Below, piece by piece: positions 6,391-13,015 of a DNA stretch of 15,007 nt. Within the stretch, counting starts at the first letter, position 1, and each line of letters begins with the position of its first letter. Position numbers and translations under genes: made by a program. Under the pieces are notes generated by a model, which did not search any database, was not told where the DNA came from, and saw only the letters and a list, made by a program, of their open reading frames with translations. Location: the NCBI GenBank assembly GCA_934463175.1, contig CAKSIW010000063.1, forward strand, positions 1-15,007, in the 5' to 3' direction. Origin of the DNA: an uncultured Clostridia bacterium. Its GTDB lineage: Bacteria; Bacillota; Clostridia; Monoglobales; Monoglobaceae.

Positions 6391-6395
6391 CCTAT

Positions 6396-6593
6396 GCGCC
6401 GATTATTGCTCATGTGTCGGATTAATTGCTTGAACAAAGGATTTTTTGCGTCGCACAGATTAAAGCCGCAGTCAGCGGCTTTGCTGTGCTGAACCGTGCG
6501 CACATTATGGAAATTGATTAATTCGTGCGCACGGTTCACGCCAAAAATCCATGCCCTTCGCAAAATCCGACATCATGACCAACAACAAGGCGC
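6396..6593 (+). repeat. MITE-like element with terminal inverted repeats (copy A)
   Basis: The ends are imperfect terminal inverted repeats of about 25 bp. The left end (6396-6420) begins GCGCCGATTATTG and ends TGTCGG. The right end (6567-6593) reads CCGACATCATGACCAA and ends AAGGCGC. Inside are the hairpin AAAGCCGC/GCGGCTTT (6462-6482 region) with CACAG/CTGTG flanks, and a perfect 14-bp inverted repeat, TGAACCGTGCGCAC (6490-6503) with its complement at 6525-6538. There is no coding capacity and no clear target-site duplication. Bases 6454-6493 occur as an exact inverted copy at 2-41. Together with the module that follows, this fills most of the 427-bp gap. Confidence 0.75.
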
Positions 6594-6607
6594 GGCTTGA
6601 AGATATA

Positions 6608-6759
6608 CTTTGCGGACAAAAAGTAAGTGAGCGGAGCTAACAGGGCTCCCGAAAAGCGGAGGCAAAGCCGACACTTTTTGGGAAAGAGGAGCAGCCAAGC
6701 ATAGAGCGACTGTCCGACCAAACAGGGAGGACGGAGCATAATTGCTTGTGTTGCGACGA
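6608..6759 (+). repeat. Two-hairpin module, truncated element copy
   Basis: This segment aligns with the interior of the element at 12718-12921, from GGACAAA (6614; 12756) to GCGACGA (6753-6759; 12895-12901 region). A conserved core (6642-6692) contains the stem CCCGAAAAG/CTTTTTGGG enclosing a small GGC/GCC stem. A second hairpin at 6712-6732 reads GTCC-GA-CC, loop AAACA, GG-GA-GGAC, with a tandem G-A mismatch. The terminal repeat present in the other copy is missing here, so this looks like an end-truncated copy placed next to copy A. Confidence 0.7.
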
Positions 6760-6765
6760 TATAAT
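6760..6765 (+). promoter_or_regulatory. -10 box for nadD operon
   Basis: A perfect TATAAT lies 26 bp before the nadD start. No good -35 box sits at 16-18 bp; the sequence there (GCATAA, 6736-6741) is poor. The box begins at the base after the repeat homology ends, so repeat insertion or truncation may have created or modified this promoter. Confidence 0.5.
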
Positions 6766-6791
6766 GTGGTTAAAAGAAGGAGGGCAAATGC

Positions 6792-7397
6792 ATGAGAATC
6801 GGAATTTTCGGCGGAACGTTTGACCCTCCCCACATCGGACATCTTCTGCTTGCTCAGGAGGCAATGGAAAAAGCGGAGCTTGAACGGCTTGTGTTCATTC
6901 CGTGCGGAAATCCGCCGCATAAGGACGGCGGCGCGGTGACGGATTCTGCACACAGGCTTGAAATGGTCAGGCGTGCAATTTGCGACAACCCGAGCTTTGA
7001 GCTTTCCGATATGGAAACCAAATCGGACTCCCCGAGCTACACGGCAAAAACACTGGAGCGGCTCTCGGACGCGCACCCGAACGACACTCTGTGCTTCATT
7101 GTCGGCGCGGATTCGCTGTGCGAAATGGAAACATGGTTCTGTCCTCAGCGGATTTTCGACCAAGCCGAAATAATCGCGGCGGCACGCGGCGGTGCAAATG
7201 AGGCGGAGCTTGAAGAGGCGGCACTGCGGCTGCGCGGAAAATACGGCGCGAGGATAACGCTCATCAGAATGAATGTGATTGAGCTTTCGTCCTCCGAAAT
7301 CAGACAGAGAATTGCGGACGGCAAAAGCACGCGGTATATGCTGCTGCCTTGCGTGAGAGAATATATAAAGGAAAACGGCATATATGCCAAGCGGTAA
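6792..7397 (+). CDS. nadD: Nicotinate-nucleotide adenylyltransferase NadD
   Basis: NadD joins nicotinate mononucleotide and ATP to give deamido-NAD and pyrophosphate, the penultimate step of NAD synthesis. The 201-residue protein has the nucleotidyltransferase signature GGTFDPPHIGHLLLA, with HxGH at 14-17, and the C-terminal LSSSEIR (165-171) corresponding to the ISSTxxR motif. The conserved PPHK (41-44) and FIVGAD (102-107) segments are also present. AAGGAGG (6777-6783) lies 8 nt before the ATG at 6792; a nearer ATG at 6788 is out of frame. It heads the nadD-yqeK-LCP-rsfS-leuS cluster, which is conserved in Clostridia. nadE, the next enzyme in the pathway, is encoded about 5.6 kb downstream. 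Confidence 0.97.
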   Translation: MRIGIFGGTFDPPHIGHLLLAQEAMEKAELERLVFIPCGNPPHKDGGAVTDSAHRLEMVRRAICDNPSFELSDMETKSDSPSYTAKTLERLSDAHPNDTLCFIVGADSLCEMETWFCPQRIFDQAEIIAAARGGANEAELEEAALRLRGKYGARITLIRMNVIELSSSEIRQRIADGKSTRYMLLPCVREYIKENGIYAKR

Positions 7398-7399
7398 TT

Positions 7400-7984
7400 A
7401 TGATGAAAGAGCTTGAAGAAATTAAAAAAGCAGTGGGCGCACGGCTGAGCCGAAAACGGTTTGAACATACGGCAGGCGTTGCAGAAACGGCTGTGCGGCT
7501 TGCGGCACGCTGGGGCGCAGACCCGAACGGGGCGTATATCGCCGCGCTTGTTCATGACTATGCAAAGGAAATCCCGATTGATGAAACGCTGAAAATGCTG
7601 AACGAGGCAGGAATTGCCCCCGACCGCGGAATGCTGGAATGCCCCGCGGTGCTTCACGGTCCGCTTGCGGCATATCTCGCGGAGCGCGAATTTGGAATTT
7701 CCGACCGCGACATCTTAAACGCGGTGCGCTATCACACAACGGGCAGACGGGGCATGTCACAGCTTGAAAAGGTGATATATCTTGCGGATTTCATCGAGCC
7801 GAACAGGTGCTTTGACGGAGTTGACGAGGTGAGAGTGCTGGCAGAGGAAAGCCTTGACCGCGCCGTGCTTCTGGAGTCGGACATGGTGATCAGGTTCACA
7901 CTTGACCGCGGACTTCCGCTCTATGTCGGAACGGTCGAGACAAGAAACGATATGCTGAAAAGAATCGGAGAGGTAGAGAAATGA
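7400..7984 (+). CDS. yqeK: YqeK-type HD hydrolase (Ap4A hydrolase)
   Basis: YqeK proteins are HD-domain hydrolases that split diadenosine tetraphosphate symmetrically to two ADP, limiting stress dinucleotides. In this 194-residue protein the metal ligands are visible: His23 (FEHTAGVAE), His52-Asp53 (LVHDYAKEIP), His86 (LHGPLA), His112 (RYHTTGRRGMS) and Asp130 (IYLADFIEP). All match the family pattern. The start is the ATG at 7400 or 7403, just 3-6 nt after the nadD stop. The longer reading from a TTG at 7349 lies inside nadD and adds a non-family N-terminus. There is only a weak ribosome binding site (AAGCGG), so expression probably depends on coupling to nadD. The stop overlaps the start of the next gene as ATGA. 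Confidence 0.93.
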   Translation: MMKELEEIKKAVGARLSRKRFEHTAGVAETAVRLAARWGADPNGAYIAALVHDYAKEIPIDETLKMLNEAGIAPDRGMLECPAVLHGPLAAYLAEREFGISDRDILNAVRYHTTGRRGMSQLEKVIYLADFIEPNRCFDGVDEVRVLAEESLDRAVLLESDMVIRFTLDRGLPLYVGTVETRNDMLKRIGEVEK

Positions 7985-9216
7985 AGGTTAAATCACCGCT
8001 GAGACTGGCGGTTTCAATTGTAATATTGCTGATGATAATATATGCGGGCTATGCGGGCGCGGTGTCGATTATGACGGGAAAGCCCGTCAGCTTCGGGTTC
8101 TGGAGCCGCAGCGGCACCGCAAAGAACGAAAATGCGGTCAACTTTGTTGTTGCGGGAACGGACAAGCAGGGTTTCCTGACCGATTTGATTCTGCTGTGCA
8201 GATATGACGCGGCGGCAAACACCGCGGCGGCAATTCAGATTCCGAGAGACACAAAGGTTGACAACAAGCGGTATGATAAGAAAATTAACTCGGCATACGG
8301 GTCATCGGGCGGAATCGAGACCATGTATGACGAAATCGAGTCGGTGACGGGGATTCGCCCCGAGAAATATGTCATTGTCAGCTTTGAGGGCTTCCGCGAG
8401 CTGATTGACGCAATCGGCGGCGTTGAGTTTGACGTGCCGATGAGAATGTATTACACCGACCCCGTGCAGAACCTTGTGATTGATTTGCAGCCGGGAAAGC
8501 AGCTGCTTGACGGCAGACATGCGGAGATGTTCATGAGATTCCGCAGCGGATATACGAACGGCGACATTGACCGCAACGCGGCGCAGAAGGAGTTCTACCA
8601 AGCGGCACTCGACAAGCTGCTCAGCGGCGGCACGGTTCTGAAAGCACCGAAGATCCTGGGAATTGTGAACAAGAATGTCAAAACCGACTTCAGCGGCAGC
8701 GACATTATGAAATATATCGGAAAAATCCCCAAGCTGAAGCAGGAGAACATACACATTGCGTCTCTTCCCGGCGAGGGCGGATATGAGAAAAACAAGAGCG
8801 GTCAGGACGTTTCATATTTCTTCTATGACAAGGACAAAACCGCCGAGCTGATTAAGACATATTTTTCCGATTCGGACACCGAACGCGGTGCAATTGAGGC
8901 AAACCCCGTGAAAAACAGATTCATCAAAATCAGGGTCATTGACGCAACAAGCATAAAAAGCGATGACGCGGACGTTCTGAAGGTTGTGTCGGACGAGCTT
9001 TCGTCGCACGGATTCACTGTTGTGTCGGGCGAGCGTGCCGACAGAATCCGCGACAACTCCGAGCTTGTGAACCACAACGCAAAATGCGCGGCTGAGGAGA
9101 TTAAAAAGGTATATGACAAAATCCCGATTGCGGAGGAAATTGAGGAATATGAAAAGAAAAAAGGCGAAAAATCCCCCGATGTGACGCTGATTGTCGGGAA
9201 CGACTTTTCGTTCTGA
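7981..9216 (+). CDS. LytR-CpsA-Psr (LCP) family cell-wall ligase with LytR_C domain
   Basis: LCP proteins transfer polyprenyl-linked glycopolymers such as teichoic acids or capsule to peptidoglycan on the outer face of the membrane. Of 411 residues, about 9-29 form the N-terminal membrane anchor. The LCP domain (about 53-215) shows NFVVAGTD, IQIPRDTKV (Arg89-Asp90), KINSAYG (101-107), IDAIGGVEFDVP and LDGRHAEMFMRFR, then NGDIDRNAAQ, where conserved Arg and Asp residues contact the pyrophosphate lipid. A C-terminal LytR_C domain begins near 314 (FIKIRVIDATS). The ATG overlaps the yqeK stop by 4 bp. This paralogue is commonly found between yqeK and rsfS in Clostridia, but the exact polymer it transfers cannot be read from the sequence. 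Confidence 0.92.
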   Translation: MKVKSPLRLAVSIVILLMIIYAGYAGAVSIMTGKPVSFGFWSRSGTAKNENAVNFVVAGTDKQGFLTDLILLCRYDAAANTAAAIQIPRDTKVDNKRYDKKINSAYGSSGGIETMYDEIESVTGIRPEKYVIVSFEGFRELIDAIGGVEFDVPMRMYYTDPVQNLVIDLQPGKQLLDGRHAEMFMRFRSGYTNGDIDRNAAQKEFYQAALDKLLSGGTVLKAPKILGIVNKNVKTDFSGSDIMKYIGKIPKLKQENIHIASLPGEGGYEKNKSGQDVSYFFYDKDKTAELIKTYFSDSDTERGAIEANPVKNRFIKIRVIDATSIKSDDADVLKVVSDELSSHGFTVVSGERADRIRDNSELVNHNAKCAAEEIKKVYDKIPIAEEIEEYEKKKGEKSPDVTLIVGNDFSF

Positions 9217-9247
9217 GAAATGACGGAAATCAAAAGGAGATGAACAT

Positions 9248-9607
9248 ATGAGCTGTGAGAATAATTTTGTAAACACCGCGGTTCGCGCACTTGACGAGAA
9301 ATTCGGGCGTCAGATTGAGGTTCTTGACGTGCGTGAGCTGACAACACTGACCGAATATTTCGTGATTGCAACGGGCGGCAGTGCGCTGAACATTCAGGCG
9401 ATGAGCGACCATGTTGAGGAGGAAATGGCAAAGCAGGGCGCGCGGCGGCTTATGCGTGAGGGCTATGACACCGCCGAGTGGGTTCTTCTCGGCTATGATG
9501 ATGTCATTGTTCACATTTTCAAAGCGGAAACGCGCGAGTTCTATAATCTGGAGCATATCTGGAAGGACGCGGAGACGGTTGATATTTCGGATTTGCTGAA
9601 AAAATGA
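9248..9607 (+). CDS. rsfS: Ribosome silencing factor RsfS
   Basis: RsfS (RsfA, DUF143) binds ribosomal protein L14 on the 50S subunit and blocks subunit joining, lowering translation under starvation. The 119 residues cover the whole family domain. Typical segments are ALDEKFGRQIEVLDVREL, YFVIATGGSALNIQAMSDHV, EGYDTAEWVLLGYDDVIVHIF and FYNLEHIWKDA; the last two are family hallmarks. The start has a strong AAAGGAGA site (9232-9239) 8 nt upstream. It lies 31 bp after the LCP gene, so it probably shares its transcript. Confidence 0.96.
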   Translation: MSCENNFVNTAVRALDEKFGRQIEVLDVRELTTLTEYFVIATGGSALNIQAMSDHVEEEMAKQGARRLMREGYDTAEWVLLGYDDVIVHIFKAETREFYNLEHIWKDAETVDISDLLKK

Positions 9608-9619
9608 AACGAAACACGA

Positions 9620-9648
9620 GCCGCTGCCTCAGAATGCCCCGCGGCAGA
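9620..9648 (+). promoter_or_regulatory. Hairpin in the rsfS-leuS spacer
   Basis: In the 84-bp spacer, CCGCTGCC pairs with GGCAGACGG (8 bp with one bulged A) around a loop of about 14 nt. It is followed by the AT-rich ATTTATATTATAAC. There is no run of T, so it is a weak terminator candidate at best. It is far too short for a T-box leader, which leucyl-tRNA synthetase genes in this phylum often carry. Confidence 0.35.
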
Positions 9649-9691
9649 CGGATTTATATTATAACACGGGCGGAACGGAGACTGAAAAACT

Positions 9692-12100
9692 ATGAAATAC
9701 AATTTTAAGGACATTGAAAAAAAGTGGCAGGACAGATGGGAGGCGGAAGGCTGCTTTCATGCCGAGAACGGCAGCAGCAAAAAGCCGTATTACGCGCTGA
9801 TTGAGTTCCCATATCCTTCGGGTCAGGGTCTGCATGTCGGACACCCGAGAAGCTACACCGCGCTTGACATTCTCGCAAGAAAACGCAGAATGCAGGGGTA
9901 TAACGTGCTGTATCCGATTGGCTGGGACGCGTTCGGACTTCCGACCGAGAACTATGCAATCAAGAATAAGATTCATCCGAGAATTGTCACGAAAAAGAAC
10001 GTTGCAAACTTCACGCGCCAGCTGAAAATGCTCGGCTTTTCGTTCGACTGGTCGCGCGAGATAAACACAACCGACCCCGAATACTACAAGTGGACACAGT
10101 GGATTTTCCTTCAGCTGTTCAAAAAGGGCTTGGCATATAAGCAGGAAATGCCGATTAACTGGTGTACGGGCTGCAAGGTCGGTCTTTCAAACGAGGAGGT
10201 TGTCAACGGCGTATGCGAACGCTGCGGCAGTGAGGTTGTCCAGAGGAGAAAAAGCCAGTGGATGCTGAAAATCACCGAATATGCTCAAAGACTGATTGAC
10301 GATTTGAATGAGGTTGACTACATCGAGCGTGTCAAAACCCAGCAGAAGAACTGGATTGGCAGAAGCGAGGGCGCGGAGGTTGTGTTCCGCCTGACGTCGG
10401 GTGATGATGTGACGGTATACACTACGCGCTGTGACACGCTGTTCGGAGCTACATATATGGTGCTGTCGCCCGAACACAAGCTGGTTGAGAAGCTGCTCCC
10501 CTCGCTTGAAAACCGTGAGGAGGTTGAGGCATATATCGCCGAGGCGGCAAAAAAATCGGAGTTTGAACGCTGCGAGCTTGCCAAGGACAAAACGGGCGCA
10601 AGACTGGTCGGCGTGAACGCGGTCAACCCTGCAAACGGCATGGAAATTCCCGTGTTCATTTCGGATTATGTCCTTGTGACCTACGGAACGGGCGCAATCA
10701 TGGCAGTTCCTGCGCATGACGAGCGTGACTGGGATTTTGCAAAGAAGTTCGGACTTCCGATAATCGAGGTTGTCGGCGGCGGACGCAACGTGCAGGAGGA
10801 GGCATACACCGACGTTGCAAGCGGAACAATGGTAAATTCGGGATTTCTTGACGGCATGAGCGTCAAGGAGGCAATTCCTGCAATGATAAAGTACCTTGAA
10901 GAAAAGGGCATCGGCAGACGCAAGGTGAACTATAAGCTGCGCGACTGGGTGTTCTCGCGTCAGAGATATTGGGGCGAGCCGATTCCGCTGGTATACTGCG
11001 AGAAGTGCGGCTGGGTTACGATTCCGGAGAGCGAGCTGCCGCTGGAGCTGCCCGAGCTTGACACATTTGAGCCGGGCGAGAACGGCGAGTCTCCGCTTGC
11101 CAAGGCGACAGAATGGATTAACACAACCTGTCCGCACTGCGGCGGCGCGGCAAAACGCGAAACCGACACAATGCCCCAGTGGGCAGGGTCGAGCTGGTAT
11201 TTCCTCAGATATACCGACCCGCACAACAGCGAGGCTCTTGCGTCGAAGGAGGCACTGGACTATTGGACGCCTGTTGACTGGTATAACGGCGGCATGGAGC
11301 ATACAACGCTTCATCTGCTCTATTCCCGTTTCTGGCATAAGTTCCTCTATGACATCGGAGTTGTGCCGACAAAGGAGCCATATCGGAAGCGCACATCGCA
11401 CGGCATGATTCTGGGCGAGAACGGCGAGAAAATGTCAAAATCGAGAGGAAACGTTGTCAATCCCGATGAGGTTGTCGGCGAATACGGCGCGGACGCAGTG
11501 CGCACATTTGAAATGTTCATCGGCGCATTCGACCAGTCAACTCCGTGGTCTGAAAAGGGTCTGAAGGGCTGCTTCAAGTTCCTTGAAAGAGTGTGGAATC
11601 TTCAGGAGCTGCTGACGGACGGTGACGGCTATTCCGCGGCTCTTGAGAAGAACATGCACAAGACAATCCGCAAGGTCGGCGAGGATTATGAAAAGATGAA
11701 ATATAACACGGCAATTGCCGCGATGATGAGCCTTGTCAATGAGTTCTATAAGGCAGGCAGTGTGACGCGCGGCGAATACAGAACGCTGATAACGCTGCTC
11801 AACCCTGTTGCTCCGCACATAACGGAGGAGCTTTGGGAGAAATACGGCAGCGGCGGCATTCTGGCAACTGCACCGTGGCCTGAGTTTGACGAGTCAAAGA
11901 CGGTTGACGATGAGGTTGAGATTGTGGTTCAGATAAACGGAAAAATCCGTGACAAGATGATGGTTCCGGCGGATTTGACACAGCCGCAGCTGGCAGCTCT
12001 TGCCGAGACGGCAGACAGCATTAAGGCTCTGACCGAGGGCAAGCAGATTGTGAAGGTCATTGCCGTTCCGAAAAAGCTGATTAACATTGTGGTGAAGTAA
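9692..12100 (+). CDS. leuS: Leucyl-tRNA synthetase
   Basis: LeuS is a class I synthetase that charges tRNA-Leu and edits mischarged products. The 802-residue length is normal for the bacterial type. The HIGH motif is HVGH (48-51, in GQGLHVGHPRSY), and KMSKS is at 580-584 (GEKMSKSRGN). The inserted CP1 editing domain is present, with TTRCDTLFGATYMVLSPEH and GTGAIMAVPAHDERDWDFA. Cysteine pairs suggest zinc sites (CTGCKVG with CERCGSE, and CEKCGW with CPHCGG). The anticodon-binding part contains LLNPVAPHITEELWE. The C-terminal domain ends VVQINGKIRDKMMVP and beyond. The site GGAG at about 9676 precedes the ATG. A small HD-domain gene follows after only 1 nt. Confidence 0.99.
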   Translation: MKYNFKDIEKKWQDRWEAEGCFHAENGSSKKPYYALIEFPYPSGQGLHVGHPRSYTALDILARKRRMQGYNVLYPIGWDAFGLPTENYAIKNKIHPRIVTKKNVANFTRQLKMLGFSFDWSREINTTDPEYYKWTQWIFLQLFKKGLAYKQEMPINWCTGCKVGLSNEEVVNGVCERCGSEVVQRRKSQWMLKITEYAQRLIDDLNEVDYIERVKTQQKNWIGRSEGAEVVFRLTSGDDVTVYTTRCDTLFGATYMVLSPEHKLVEKLLPSLENREEVEAYIAEAAKKSEFERCELAKDKTGARLVGVNAVNPANGMEIPVFISDYVLVTYGTGAIMAVPAHDERDWDFAKKFGLPIIEVVGGGRNVQEEAYTDVASGTMVNSGFLDGMSVKEAIPAMIKYLEEKGIGRRKVNYKLRDWVFSRQRYWGEPIPLVYCEKCGWVTIPESELPLELPELDTFEPGENGESPLAKATEWINTTCPHCGGAAKRETDTMPQWAGSSWYFLRYTDPHNSEALASKEALDYWTPVDWYNGGMEHTTLHLLYSRFWHKFLYDIGVVPTKEPYRKRTSHGMILGENGEKMSKSRGNVVNPDEVVGEYGADAVRTFEMFIGAFDQSTPWSEKGLKGCFKFLERVWNLQELLTDGDGYSAALEKNMHKTIRKVGEDYEKMKYNTAIAAMMSLVNEFYKAGSVTRGEYRTLITLLNPVAPHITEELWEKYGSGGILATAPWPEFDESKTVDDEVEIVVQINGKIRDKMMVPADLTQPQLAALAETADSIKALTEGKQIVKVIAVPKKLINIVVK

Positions 12101-12101
12101 T

Positions 12102-12680
12102 ATGAATCTGAAGGACGAATTTATTGAGATATATAAGGATAAAATACACAGAGAGGGCGCGGACAAGCTCCTCGCCCACCTTGTGTCGCCCGCAAGCGAT
12201 TTTTTCACAGCACCTGCAAGCGCACGCTATCACGGCGCACATGAAGGCGGACTTGTTGAGCACAGCCTGAATGTGTATGAGTGCCTGAAGGCATATATGG
12301 AACGGGAGCGTGTTTCGGAGCTATACGGTGTGTCGGCGAGCGATGAGACGATTGCGCTTGTGGCATTGCTGCATGACCTATGCAAGATGAATTTCTATAA
12401 GAAGAGCTTCCGCAATGTCAAGGACGACAACGGAGTGTGGAACAAAGTGCCGTGCTTTGAGATTGAGGACACCCTGCCATACGGTCACGGCGAAAAGTCG
12501 GTTTATATCATTTCGGGATTCATGCGGCTGACGCGCGAGGAGGCGTTTGCAATTCGCTATCACATGGGTTTTTCGGGCAAGGAAGAGCCGCGTGATGTCG
12601 GACGTGCGTTTGAAATGTTTCCGCTTGCGTTTGCGCTTTCGGTTGCTGATATGGAAGCGACGTATTTTCTTGAAGGATAG
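12102..12680 (+). CDS. HD-domain phosphohydrolase of unknown substrate
   Basis: I recognise the HD superfamily but not a named gene. The 192-residue protein carries His47 and His54 (YHGAHEGGLVEHSLNV), the paired His91-Asp92 (LLHDLCKMNFY), His129 (YGHGEKS) and His154 (IRYHMGFSG). This spacing resembles the HD domain of YhaM-type 3'-5' exoribonucleases and phage-borne HD hydrolases, but no nucleic-acid-binding OB domain is attached. A 28-residue insert between the HD motif and the GHGEKS motif is aromatic and charged. The ATG lies 1 nt after the leuS stop and its GGTGA-like site is inside leuS, so translation is probably coupled. Substrate could be a nucleotide or short RNA; I cannot tell which. 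Confidence 0.8.
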   Translation: MNLKDEFIEIYKDKIHREGADKLLAHLVSPASDFFTAPASARYHGAHEGGLVEHSLNVYECLKAYMERERVSELYGVSASDETIALVALLHDLCKMNFYKKSFRNVKDDNGVWNKVPCFEIEDTLPYGHGEKSVYIISGFMRLTREEAFAIRYHMGFSGKEEPRDVGRAFEMFPLAFALSVADMEATYFLEG

Positions 12681-12688
12681 ATTTATTT

Positions 12689-12715
12689 ACGGGGGAAATC
12701 CCCCGTATCCCCCCT
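12689..12715 (+). terminator. G5/C5 hairpin with C-tract after the HD gene
   Basis: ACGGGGG (12689-12695) and CCCCCGT (12700-12706) form a perfect 7-bp stem with an AAAT loop, 8 bp after the stop codon, followed by ATCCCCCC. It has the same layout as the hairpins at 6369 and 14909 but different flanking stem bases. There is no U-tract, so termination is unproven. Confidence 0.5.
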
Positions 12716-12717
12716 TT

Positions 12718-12921
12718 GCGCCGATTATTGGTCTTGTGTCGGAATTGCTTTGCTTGGACAAAGAATTTTACGAGCAGTGCGAGTAGGGCTCCCAAAAAGC
12801 GGAGGCATTGCCGACACTTTTTGGGAAGAGGAGCGCACGGACTGAAAGCGACTGCATGACCGAACAGGTCATGCGGAGCAAATATGTCCGCTGCGCGACG
12901 ACAAGACCAACATCAAGGCGC
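12718..12921 (+). repeat. MITE-like element with terminal inverted repeats (copy B)
   Basis: This element of about 204 bp has imperfect terminal inverted repeats: the left end (12718-12742) has GCGCC and TTGGTCTTGT, and the right end (12895-12921) has ACAAGACCAA and GGCGC. Between them are a left arm shared with copy A (AATTGCTT...ACAAAG) and the two-hairpin core. The core is CCCAAAAAG/CTTTTTGGG (12791-12825 region) with a nested GGC/GCC stem, then the perfect hairpin GCATGACC (12854-12861), loop GAACA, GGTCATGC (12867-12874). It has no open reading frame that looks real and no clear target duplication. It fills most of the 335-bp gap before nadE; the remaining 94 bp hold only weak promoter-like sequences (TTGAAA at 12957, TAGTAT at 12983). 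Confidence 0.75.
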
Positions 12922-13015
12922 ACTTTTTCGGGTTTCCTGAGAGAATAACCGTATGTTTGAAATTAACGGGTGAAATATAGATTAGTATGACAAAACCGTG
13001 AAAAGGAGAATGTTC

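Noticed and set aside
6536..6739. Small minus-strand gene in the gap before nadD
   Set aside because: The reading frame follows the repeat module, has no ribosome binding site, and is not maintained in copy B; better explained as a structured repeat.
6365..6791. Insertion sequence with transposase
   Set aside because: Terminal inverted repeats exist, but no transposase-like coding region is present in any frame; at most a non-autonomous element.
7349..7399. TTG at 7349 as start of yqeK
   Set aside because: It would overlap nadD by about 49 bp and add residues not seen in the family; ATG at 7400/7403 fits.
9608..9691. T-box leader for leuS
   Set aside because: The spacer is only 84 bp and lacks the conserved antiterminator T-box sequence; leuS probably depends on the nadD operon promoter.
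10187..11401. 404-residue minus-strand open frame
   Set aside because: It lies wholly antisense to leuS, whose motifs are intact; Cys/Arg-rich composition is typical of a shadow frame.
12998..13015. GTG at 12998 as start of nadE
   Set aside because: The AAAAGGAGA ribosome binding site lies inside this extension; the ATG at 13016 is correctly spaced.
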